12,040 bases of DNA from Treponema sp. (GTDB taxonomy: Bacteria; Spirochaetota; Spirochaetia; Treponematales; Treponemataceae), in NCBI GenBank assembly GCA_016294035.1, contig JAEDCT010000040.1:1-12040 (forward strand), given 5' to 3'. The notes beneath the pieces are model-generated. The model ran no database searches. It was not told where the DNA came from and worked only from the letters and a program-made list of their open reading frames with translations. A program made the translations under genes and the position numbers. Position 1 is the first letter of the stretch, and each line of letters opens with the position of its first letter. Shown piece by piece: positions 6,659 to 12,029 of this stretch.

Positions 6659-6685
6659 AAATGCCGGGTCATACCCGGCATTTTC
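6659..6685 (+). terminator. Terminator of the parA-repA operon
   Basis: AAATGCCGGGT (6659-6669) and ACCCGGCATTT (6673-6683) form a perfect 11-bp stem with loop CAT, ten bases after the repA stop. TTTT forms the end of the stem and tail. The symmetric arms could stop transcription in both directions. Confidence 0.85.
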
Positions 6686-6699
6686 ATTCAATGAACAGT

Positions 6700-6914
6700 G
6701 TAACACTTTGTGTGACATTTTCCACTTTTCCACATTGCCTACTATTTGTTTAAATACTTTTTGATACTAATTGATATATAGAAGATAATACATAAACTGT
6801 AACATTCTGTCACATAAACTGTTACTTTAACCCCTTTATTTTGTCACACACACTGTAACTAATTATAGTAGTTATCCACAACTAAAATGTGGATAACTTC
6901 ACACAAACTGTAAC
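6700..6914. other. Candidate plasmid origin with iterons and DnaA boxes
   Basis: Four direct repeats of about 18 bp, consensus TGTCACANAAACTGTAAC, end at 6803, 6825, 6859 and 6914 (starting about 6786, 6808, 6842 and 6897). A fifth, inverted and with two mismatches, is at 6700-6717. Offsets between the direct copies (22, 34, 55 bp) are close to whole helical turns. An AT-rich stretch lies at 6720-6790 and a DnaA-box pair at 6870-6898. This is the layout of an iteron-controlled origin beside repA. Confidence 0.8.
6870..6898. other. Inverted pair of consensus DnaA boxes
   Basis: TTATCCACA (6872-6880) and TGTGGATAA (6888-6896) both match the consensus DnaA box exactly and face each other across seven bases. 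The symmetry extends to 11-bp arms (AGTTATCCACA / TGTGGATAACT). They lie between the third and fourth direct iterons. Confidence 0.8.
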
Positions 6915-6952
6915 AAAAAAAAGGGCTTCACGGTTGCATCATGAAGCCCTTT
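6915..6952 (-). terminator. Terminator of the tail-fibre operon
   Basis: AAAGGGCTTCA (6920-6930) and TGAAGCCCTTT (6942-6952) form a perfect 11-bp stem with an 11-base loop. Read on the minus strand it is followed by eight U (6915-6922), a strong intrinsic terminator for genes ending at 7052. On the plus strand it is followed by AATCTTTTTCTTTT, so it may be bidirectional. Confidence 0.88.
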
Positions 6953-6985
6953 AATCTTTTTCTTTTGAAACTTTATATCGGTAGT

Positions 6986-7056
6986 AATAATATAGACAGA
7001 ATTTTCCCTTATGTCAACCACTACATATAAGGTAAATTCTGTCTACTTGTATTATT
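6986..7056. repeat. Long imperfect inverted repeat at the end of the fibre operon
   Basis: TAGACAGAATTT (6993-7004) is repeated inverted at 7034-7045. The arms extend with AATAATA (6986-6992) and TATTATT (7050-7056) after a four-base bulge, and CCTTAT/ATAAGG pair inside. The right arm overlaps the stop codon of the last gene. It is not followed by a U tract, and the true terminator lies just beyond it. It could be an RNA end-protecting stem or a recombination site. Confidence 0.6.
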
Positions 7057-7717
7057 CCTTGTCGTTCAAAAATTTCAACATTCCGCCTTTTGTAAGCCAC
7101 GAAACGCTAAAAAACAACAACAGGAAAATTTCATTGACCATCGTTGTCCATCCTGGAATACAAGAAACCTGCGAACAAATAATCTGCGAAACCATAAACA
7201 CCAGCATTCCAATCCCGCAAATCCTGTAAACCCAGTTTCTCTGCTTTTTCTTCTTAGTCTGCTTATCAAAATCATCAGTTCTGGTGAACAAAAAGAATGA
7301 ATTAAAAGCCAGAAGCACAAAAAACACACTGGCACAAAAACAATGAATCATATTGGAATAGTGCATCGGCACCTGAAAAAATCCCACAGGATCCATAGAA
7401 TTATGCCAGCCAACAGTACAAGGAAATAAAATAATACCAAGCCCAAAAACACCGCTAATGCAGGTAATGACATCATCAAGCATTGAATACCCGTCATAAC
7501 ACATCAGAACAATGGAAGCTGCACCCAAAATCACAGCCAGTGCCGGACTTGTGTAATAAGTAGCTGAAATTGAATACAAAGCATGATCTGGCCTGTCCTT
7601 AATCAACAGCACCGAAAAAATAGCAATCCATGGAAGCAAACCACCAAGTAACCCTGCAACATTACGAACCCGTCTAAGCCAAAGATTTTTATTCATCATT
7701 TCCCCCTTTTTCCTCAT
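7052..7717 (-). CDS. Six-TM membrane protein of unknown function
   Basis: A 221-aa integral membrane protein with six predicted segments (about residues 20-39, 57-74, 83-100, 121-145, 162-182, 192-208). YSISATYYT after TM1, a YDGYSMLDD loop, a GLGIILFP segment and KKKQRNWVYRICGIGM before TM5 recall a widespread bacterial membrane family whose role is unknown to me. It is the last gene of the fibre operon and overlaps the end of the holin-like gene by 29 bases. The ATG at 7717 has AGGAAG five bases upstream; a later ATG at 7696 (AGGGGG five bases upstream) would remove seven residues. As a last-in-operon membrane protein of a prophage it could alter the host envelope, for example in superinfection exclusion, but nothing in the sequence proves this. 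Confidence 0.8.
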   Translation of the reverse strand: MRKKGEMMNKNLWLRRVRNVAGLLGGLLPWIAIFSVLLIKDRPDHALYSISATYYTSPALAVILGAASIVLMCYDGYSMLDDVITCISGVFGLGIILFPCTVGWHNSMDPVGFFQVPMHYSNMIHCFCASVFFVLLAFNSFFLFTRTDDFDKQTKKKKQRNWVYRICGIGMLVFMVSQIICSQVSCIPGWTTMVNEIFLLLFFSVSWLTKGGMLKFLNDKE

Positions 7718-8024
7718 TCCTACTTCCTAATTCCTCATTAGAACTGACCCCAGCCGCCTTATTCCCAATTCTCTTAATCACCGCCTGGAACGTCTGTACA
7801 ATGGTCTGATAACCAATCTGGCACACCGCAACAGTCAAAGCACTTCCAATAACCCAAGCCGGAAGATACAACACAGAAGCATAACAGCCCACAGCAAGCG
7901 GAATCATAATCACCGCATAAAGCCACTTCTTTTCAGTCTTAAAAAAACTCTTCAAGGTTTCAATCAGACCCACACAGGCACAAGCTGCCAGAACAACATT
8001 CTGCCATAAGACATCAAATTCCAT
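7689..8024 (-). CDS. Holin-like small membrane protein
   Basis: A 111-aa protein with three hydrophobic segments (about residues 6-24, 34-53, 57-76), a short charged loop (KSFFKTEKKW) between the first two, and a hydrophilic charged tail (about 84-111). Size, topology and a charged C-terminus are those of many phage holins, which make the timed hole that lets the endolysin reach peptidoglycan. Its place just after the tail-fibre genes is a common holin position. No holin is evident beside the endolysin at the left end, so the lysis genes would be split between two operons. ATG at 8024 has AAGGTG about five bases upstream. The last codons are encoded by a heptad DNA repeat. The holin family is not recognised from sequence. 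Confidence 0.6.
   Translation of the reverse strand: MEFDVLWQNVVLAACACVGLIETLKSFFKTEKKWLYAVIMIPLAVGCYASVLYLPAWVIGSALTVAVCQIGYQTIVQTFQAVIKRIGNKAAGVSSNEELGSRNEEKGGNDE
7710..7737. repeat. Four 7-bp tandem repeats at the holin/six-TM gene overlap
   Basis: TTCCTCA, TTCCTAC, TTCCTAA and TTCCTCA follow one another without gaps. On the minus strand they encode NEELGSRNEE of the holin-like tail and supply the purine-rich ribosome site and start of the next gene. Gain or loss of one 7-bp unit would shift the frame. Confidence 0.7.
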
Positions 8025-8040
8025 CTTTCACCTTCCTAGT

Positions 8041-8808
8041 TTATTTAAAGTATGTAACTGCTATGCTCAGTCTGTTAATTGATTTATGCGACCCACCTAT
8101 ATATCCAAAAAATTTTCCATTAGCACCTAATATAAGAGTAATAGGAAGATGGGCTTCAGTATCTGAATTACACCAAGCTGGTATTGAGATATTCTCATGT
8201 GGTCTATACCCTTCAGGAAGAACTATTCCCATATCTCCTATCCAGCCATTTATAGATACTATATTACATTGTGCGTCTATTTCTATATGTGCCCTTATAT
8301 TACTATATCCACATCTATGCACAGATACTTCAGTATAATCACTACTAAATGTAATAGTTTGATCTGTTTCTATTGGGATATACATTAAATTGCTCTTTGT
8401 AGCAAGTTGTTCCCAATCAGTCCAGTATTGTCCATTAAAGTAATATGCTTTTCGTATAAAAGGCGAATCAGAACCGTACGGTATAAACATCTGCGAGCCA
8501 AAGAATGTACCTTCAGTATTCGTTGCAGTAACTAAAATACTAAAGCCTCCATTTATTTGTACTGAAGAGCCTAGCTTGACCGGTATATTTGTCAACGCAC
8601 TTACTGCACCAGCTCTAGCAATGTATAGTCCAGGCTCTGTAAGCGTATTACAATCTACTGACCCACTCAATTGAATAGTTTTTAGAGTTGAATCTGTTGT
8701 AGCAAGCTTATTACTAGCACTTGCATCGCTTGGAATTATGGAGGTATCTATACCACCTGCAACCTGTGTTAAATCCCCTGTTTCGGGGTTTACTAAATTA
8801 TACGACAT
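8041..8808 (-). CDS. Tail fibre / receptor-binding protein with knob domain
   Basis: A 255-aa distal tail protein. Residues about 45-138 look like the pyocin-knob type of fibre module: CNTLTEPGLYIA, NIPVKLG, FSILVTATNTEGTFFGSQMFIPYG, then FIRKAYYFNGQYWTDWEQLAT. The C-terminus (about 190-255) has GIVLPEGYRPHENISIPAWC and a beta-rich end, like the receptor-binding tips of other fibres. It most likely recognises the host surface. The start at 8808 has AAGGAG ten bases upstream and lies 15 bases after the larger fibre gene. Base use differs sharply from neighbours: about 18 of 27 isoleucines use ATA, which is rare in the 540-aa fibre next to it. This suggests the tip was acquired separately. It has no obvious N-terminal attachment domain and probably attaches through the larger fibre. 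Confidence 0.78.
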   Translation of the reverse strand: MSYNLVNPETGDLTQVAGGIDTSIIPSDASASNKLATTDSTLKTIQLSGSVDCNTLTEPGLYIARAGAVSALTNIPVKLGSSVQINGGFSILVTATNTEGTFFGSQMFIPYGSDSPFIRKAYYFNGQYWTDWEQLATKSNLMYIPIETDQTITFSSDYTEVSVHRCGYSNIRAHIEIDAQCNIVSINGWIGDMGIVLPEGYRPHENISIPAWCNSDTEAHLPITLILGANGKFFGYIGGSHKSINRLSIAVTYFK

Positions 8809-8823
8809 ATTTCATTTTCTCCT

Positions 8824-10446
8824 TTAATCATTAGTAAAGTACATTATAGTACCATCCCAAACAACCTCAGCCGCCATACCAGCAGTAGAAGCACCACTCC
8901 ATAAAATTCCGTCAGCACGAATATTACCAAGACCCAGAATATGGGGTTCACCGTCACCCTGAACTACAAAATAAGGTTCATCGTTAGAAGGCTTAGGAAG
9001 ACCTGTACAGATAACCTTTTCAAGTCCGGTGGTAACTACGCTGCGAAGGTCAAGCTGAACAAGATGTCCGAGCTTTTGCACCACGATCTTTCCTGAACTG
9101 TAACCTGGGCCCGGCTGAACCTGAGAAGTAATTAACTCAGGAGTTCCTTGAAGAGTAGCTTCATCGTCAGTAAATGCAGTAGCACCATACTGGGTTTTCT
9201 CTGCAACAGAAAGAGAGCCCCAAGTAGCACGAGTTCCATGATAAACACGACGAGCAGGAAGAAGACTAACTTCATTCTGAACACCATCTACAGAGAAGTC
9301 TTCAGAATTGAAAGTGTTAGCTGGAGCAACGTCACCTGGAACGACGTTTCCCTCTTCATTGATGACCAAAGCCTTGCCAGCGTTCACGCTTCCCTGCTCG
9401 GAATTGATTTTTCCCTCAAGCTCATCAAAAACACATTTTGCAGAAGGAATTTCATCATCAGTTTTCGTAAAATCCAAAGACTTGACCACAGCCGACTTAT
9501 CAAGTTTAGCCTCAAGCAAATCATCAACTTCAGATTTCTTGTAAACAATGCTTTCAATCTGCGACAAAGTGAGGATTTTTGAACCGTTGAAAGTAAGATA
9601 AATCACCTCCTCTTCAGTAACAGTTCCAAGCTTCGCCAAAGTGTCCTTGTCCACATCAGCCAAAGCAAGATAAAGCCCTTGCGCCTTAGTCTCAGTCAGA
9701 TAGCCGTCCAAGTCGATTTCAGTCGAACCCAAAGAAGCCATATTCTTAGAGCCGTCAGGAAGCGACACAACAGAATACATCTCGTAAGTCGTTCCCTCAC
9801 CCTTGAGAAGATAAATTACATTGTCCTTGGCATCAGCCACAGAAGGCACAGCATCAACAATTTCTTTTGAAAGTGTATTGAGCTTTCCCAAAGCCTCTGC
9901 AATCTGCTTGGCAACCGAACCCACAACCGATTCATCGCCATTCAAAGTTTCAATTGAAGACTTGTTCAAAGCAATCTGAGCCTTGTCCTCATCAGAAATC
10001 AAACTCTTGTTTTCTTCTTTCTCCACAAAGTTAGAAGTATCAGTTTCAGGAACAAAAATTCCGTTTGCCCTCTGCTCAATAATATTTCCACTGTCCGGCG
10101 AAATATCCACCGAAGCCGAAGGAAGCGAAATTGGAGCCGTCTCCGACCCGTCCGAAAGCTCAAAAACAATCTTTCCGTTAGAGTTGAAATGAGCGCCCAC
10201 AATAGAAACGCCAGTCTCCCCCTGCTCACCGTCTTTGCCATCTTTGCCGTCAATGCCTTTTTTGATGGTGACAGTAGAAGTCTTTTTGCTTCCATCAGTC
10301 AAAGACCATTCAAGCACCACAATAGAATTTCCGTCCGCATCGTAAGAAGTGCTTTTAACAGTGCAAGGCGCACCTTTCAACGCACCAGCACCCTTGAGAG
10401 AATCCTTGGTAAATTTTTTTGCAACCGCTAAAGTAATTACATCCAT
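8824..10446 (-). CDS. Large tail-fibre / baseplate protein with short collagen-like segment
   Basis: A 540-aa protein. Its N-terminus (MDVITLAVAKKFTKDSLKG) is like virion-attachment starts of fibre or upper-baseplate proteins. Residues 64-79 form five collagen-like triplets (GID GKD GKD GEQ GET), followed by a strand-rich VSIVGAHFNSNGKIVFELSDGS element that often follows such triplets. Helical, repeat-like linkers (about 140-350) with KAQIALNKSSIETLN and VDDLLEAKLDKSAVV point to a trimeric shaft. The C-terminal part (about 400-540), with ARRVYHGTRATWGSL and GKIVVQKLGHLVQLDLRSVVTTG, is beta-rich and likely a head domain. It probably connects the tail to the knob-bearing 255-aa protein that follows. 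ATG at 10446 has a GGGGTGGTGA tract upstream and follows an 82-aa gene. Confidence 0.8.
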   Translation of the reverse strand: MDVITLAVAKKFTKDSLKGAGALKGAPCTVKSTSYDADGNSIVVLEWSLTDGSKKTSTVTIKKGIDGKDGKDGEQGETGVSIVGAHFNSNGKIVFELSDGSETAPISLPSASVDISPDSGNIIEQRANGIFVPETDTSNFVEKEENKSLISDEDKAQIALNKSSIETLNGDESVVGSVAKQIAEALGKLNTLSKEIVDAVPSVADAKDNVIYLLKGEGTTYEMYSVVSLPDGSKNMASLGSTEIDLDGYLTETKAQGLYLALADVDKDTLAKLGTVTEEEVIYLTFNGSKILTLSQIESIVYKKSEVDDLLEAKLDKSAVVKSLDFTKTDDEIPSAKCVFDELEGKINSEQGSVNAGKALVINEEGNVVPGDVAPANTFNSEDFSVDGVQNEVSLLPARRVYHGTRATWGSLSVAEKTQYGATAFTDDEATLQGTPELITSQVQPGPGYSSGKIVVQKLGHLVQLDLRSVVTTGLEKVICTGLPKPSNDEPYFVVQGDGEPHILGLGNIRADGILWSGASTAGMAAEVVWDGTIMYFTND

Positions 10447-10459
10447 CGTTCACCACCCC

Positions 10460-10708
10460 TTACTGCTCATGCCACATATCAGAAGATTCTTCATACATAT
10501 ACAAAGAGCCGTCATCCACACAATAAGCAGTCGAACCAGTCTTCAAGTCAGTGTATTCAGGACAAACAGACTTTTTAGGCAGCTTTGCCACATCAGCAGA
10601 AAGCCCCAAATAATTACGCTTCCCATTCTCCACAGTATCGCAGCGGAAAGACCCAATATCAGGAACATCATCAGCATTTTCATATTCGTGACCATCAAAA
10701 ACAATCAT
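10460..10708 (-). CDS. Small tail-associated protein, first gene of fibre operon
   Basis: An 82-aa acidic protein. Its second half, LKTGSTAYCVDDGSLYMYEESSDMWHEQ, has the pattern of short phage proteins next to fibre genes (a 'TGS..YC.D.G..YMYE....W' motif seen in small tail or fibre-accessory proteins). The exact role is unknown; a fibre-attachment or assembly function is inferred from position. Two Cys outside the motif (23 and 49) and one in it are notable. ATG at 10708 has GAGGTG four to five bases upstream. It leads the minus-strand operon and lies 13 bases before the 540-aa fibre gene. Confidence 0.72.
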   Translation of the reverse strand: MIVFDGHEYENADDVPDIGSFRCDTVENGKRNYLGLSADVAKLPKKSVCPEYTDLKTGSTAYCVDDGSLYMYEESSDMWHEQ

Positions 10709-10743
10709 AATTCACCTCATTTTCAATGATAGAATTCATTTTT

Positions 10744-10761
10744 AAAATCTGCTATTTACAA
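10744..10761 (-). promoter_or_regulatory. Repeated 18-mer, copy 2 (candidate late-operon element)
   Basis: This is an exact copy of the 18 bases at 3492-3509, in the same orientation, ending 35 bases before the start codon of the tail-fibre operon. The flanks differ, so the match is limited to the element itself. Confidence 0.55.
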
Positions 10762-10772
10762 GAACAAAAAAA

Positions 10773-10810
10773 AAGTTATCCACAAATTGTGGATAAATCG
10801 TGGATAACTT
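10773..10810. other. Second DnaA-box cluster
   Basis: TTATCCACA (10776-10784) and TGTGGATAA (10788-10796) are exact consensus boxes, inverted, three bases apart. CGTGGATAA (10799-10807) is a third with one mismatch. Outer arms AAGTTATCCAC (10773-10783) and GTGGATAACTT (10800-10810) form an 11-bp palindrome. It lies 12 bases upstream of the 18-mer before the fibre operon. No iterons are seen here, so a regulatory role is as likely as an origin. Confidence 0.75.
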
Positions 10811-10852
10811 CGACAAAAAGCGAAAAGAAAAAAGAAAAATAATACAAAACAA

Positions 10853-10885
10853 TAAAAAAGAGCCGCAAGGCACAAGCCAGGCGAC
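10853..10885 (-). terminator. Terminator after the 61-aa gene
   Basis: On the minus strand GTCGC-CT-GGC-TTGT-GCC-TT-GCGGC folds into a stem with one small internal loop and one G-U pair, followed by TCTTTTTTATT. It starts eight bases after the stop of the 61-aa gene. Confidence 0.7.
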
Positions 10886-10892
10886 CCAAAAA

Positions 10893-11078
10893 TCAAAGCC
10901 CAAGACTCAAAGAAATCTGCTGGAACTTCTCCTGCAGCTGAAGCCCCAAGGCTCTCACCGCTTCAGCCCCAAGATCATCATCATCCGAATACCCGCACAT
11001 AAGAGAGCAGACCGCCATTCCCTCATTTATTGCGACATGCACCTCGTCCAGATCAATCTTTTCTTCAATTTTCTCCAT
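10893..11078 (-). CDS. Small acidic protein of unknown function
   Basis: A 61-aa protein, helical in character. It has an acidic N-terminus (MEKIEEKIDLDE), a Cys pair in MAVCSLMCGYSDDDD (about 21-35) and an amphipathic C-terminal helix (GAEAVRALGLQLQEKFQQISLSL). It is real rather than random: AAAAGGAG lies six bases before the ATG and an intrinsic terminator follows the stop. It stands as a single-gene unit, divergent from the plus-strand genes at 11297. Function not recognised; small acidic proteins beside operators are often regulators or anti-host factors, but that is a guess. Confidence 0.68.
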   Translation of the reverse strand: MEKIEEKIDLDEVHVAINEGMAVCSLMCGYSDDDDLGAEAVRALGLQLQEKFQQISLSLGL

Positions 11079-11226
11079 AATTTCTCCTTTTACAAAACGA
11101 TTAAATAAATTTAATATTTTTGTGTTTTGTATATTTTATACATTTTTATAAAATAAATAAATAGGAAAATTGCATTCCCACCAATAATCCCAGTCAAAAA
11201 AATATAAAAAAAAATATGAATTACTA
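11079..11226. promoter_or_regulatory. AT-rich divergent intergenic region
   Basis: Divergent transcription must start here and just to the right. Only a palindrome TGTATA-TTT-TATACA (about 11128-11142) stands out as a possible operator. I see no gene and cannot fix the minus-strand promoter. Confidence 0.4.
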
Positions 11227-11255
11227 TTGACAATTCAAAATAAAATATGTATATT
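11227..11255 (+). promoter_or_regulatory. Near-consensus sigma-70 promoter
   Basis: A perfect TTGACA (11227-11232), a 17-base spacer and TATATT (11250-11255). The start of transcription would be near 11262, placing the leader hairpin at 11266-11283 at the very 5' end of the RNA. This is the strongest promoter seen in the window. Confidence 0.82.
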
Positions 11256-11265
11256 ATAACCAAAG

Positions 11266-11283
11266 GCAGGAACGACAGCCTGC
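11266..11283 (+). ncRNA. Leader stem-loop 1 (ACGACAG loop)
   Basis: GCAGG (11266-11270) pairs with CCTGC (11279-11283) around AACGACAG. Two bases later comes GGAGTAAAA, the ribosome site of the 83-aa gene. The same loop heptamer and the same GGAGTAAAA follow a different stem at 11568-11599. A cis-acting leader is likely; the ligand or partner is unknown. Confidence 0.5.
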
Positions 11284-11296
11284 AAGGAGTAAAACT

Positions 11297-11548
11297 ATGA
11301 CTATGATGAAAGCTAAAATCAATTTAACAAATTATAACAACCATAAAATGGGTTGGACTGAAACTGCAACCAATCTCTTTTTTGATGAAAATAAAGTTCA
11401 TTTTGATACAGTTTTAACAACTTTTGGGGATATTGTAACAAGAGAATTTGAACAAGTTGAAAGTATAAAAGATTATGGTAATTCAATTTACATTTATGCA
11501 AGAAACACATTAAACAATGATAAATATAGAATTGTCATTTATAAATAA
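11297..11548 (+). CDS. Hypothetical small protein (83 aa)
   Basis: I do not recognise it. The protein is polar, with no TM segment. It reads as a mixed alpha/beta domain: VTREFEQVESIKDYGNSIYIYARN and DKYRIVIYK at the end look like three beta-strands. ATG at 11297 has AAGGAG seven bases upstream; further Mets at codons 3 and 4 are possible. It is the first gene behind the strong promoter at 11227 and has a short structured leader. Codon use is more A/T-rich than in the virion genes (many TTT, AAT, ATT). It is probably an early or accessory phage gene. Confidence 0.72.
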   Translation: MTMMKAKINLTNYNNHKMGWTETATNLFFDENKVHFDTVLTTFGDIVTREFEQVESIKDYGNSIYIYARNTLNNDKYRIVIYK

Positions 11549-11567
11549 GAATTTATTAAAAAAACGC

Positions 11568-11599
11568 CCGGTTCCAAAAATACGACAGTAAGGAACCGG
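11568..11599 (+). ncRNA. Leader stem-loop 2 (ACGACAG loop)
   Basis: CCGGTTCC (11568-11575) pairs with GGAACCGG (11592-11599) around a 16-base loop holding ACGACAG (11582-11588). GGAGTAAAA starts three bases after the stem. A small stem TCTAC-AACA-GTAGA follows before the real ribosome site of the 67-aa gene. There is no U tract, so it is not an ordinary terminator. Confidence 0.5.
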
Positions 11600-11641
11600 A
11601 CGGAGTAAAATCTACAACAGTAGAAATTAAGGAGATTATAT

Positions 11642-11845
11642 ATGAAACACTACATTATTGCAACAAGAGTAAACCTTTCCGGCTATCCAGAAACATTCAC
11701 AATAGGTTCTGATAACGAAGCAACAGCTGATTATGATAACTTTATGTTCTTCGACACACAAGAAGAAGCTCAGGAATGGACAAAATCCAAACAAGCAGAG
11801 GAATGGAAAGACTGCACATTTGAGGTGATTGAAGATGGAGAATAA
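11642..11845 (+). CDS. Hypothetical small acidic protein (67 aa)
   Basis: The function is not recognised. The 67-aa protein begins with a beta-strand (KHYIIATRV), then GYPETFTIGSDNEA, a helix with FFDTQEEAQEWTKSKQAEEWK (about 35-57) and a final strand CTFEVIEDGE. A compact alpha/beta domain of this kind, with a 'T.EEA..W' helix, is common in small phage and plasmid proteins. ATG at 11642 has AAGGAG seven bases upstream. Its end overlaps the start of the next gene by 11 bases, so they are co-translated. It is preceded by leader stem-loop 2. Confidence 0.75.
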   Translation: MKHYIIATRVNLSGYPETFTIGSDNEATADYDNFMFFDTQEEAQEWTKSKQAEEWKDCTFEVIEDGE

Positions 11846-12029
11846 GCAAAACACCCACGGCGGTGCAAGACCAGGTAGCGGCCCAAAACGCCATGACACC
11901 GAAGCCCGCAACAAGACAATGGCCATTTCAGGCACACCAACAGAAATAGAAACAATCCGCCAGAAAGCAAAAGCATCAGGCAAAACAACCTCAAGATTTT
12001 TAATCGAATTGGCAATGGAGGAAAAATGA
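11835..12029 (+). CDS. Small ribbon-helix-helix-like DNA-binding protein
   Basis: A 64-aa protein. It opens with the HGGARPGSGPKRHD motif (about 8-21) found at the start of many small mobile-element proteins, followed by an RHH-like unit: strand NKTMAISGT (about 26-34), helix TEIETIRQKAKASG, turn KTT, helix SRFLIELAMEE. It probably binds DNA as a dimer, as an antitoxin or local repressor. I start it at the ATG at 11835 because GAGGTGA lies six bases upstream; an in-frame TTG at 11829 is less likely. It overlaps the previous gene by 11 bases, and its stop overlaps the next start as ATGA. Confidence 0.72.
   Translation: MENKQNTHGGARPGSGPKRHDTEARNKTMAISGTPTEIETIRQKAKASGKTTSRFLIELAMEEK

Noticed and set aside
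6700..6914. CRISPR-like array from the repeated 18-mers
   Set aside because: Spacing is irregular, repeats are degenerate and one is inverted, and they stand beside repA with DnaA boxes, which fits iterons.
7011..7229. Plus-strand frame after the origin
   Set aside because: It starts within the inverted repeat and runs antisense to the six-TM protein gene with no ribosome site.
10800..11108. Plus-strand lysine-rich 102-codon frame
   Set aside because: It begins inside the DnaA-box cluster and is antisense to a terminator and to the 61-aa gene, which has a strong ribosome site.
11568..11599. Hairpin read as an intrinsic terminator
   Set aside because: No U tract follows in either direction close to the stem, and the loop and flank match the leader at 11266.
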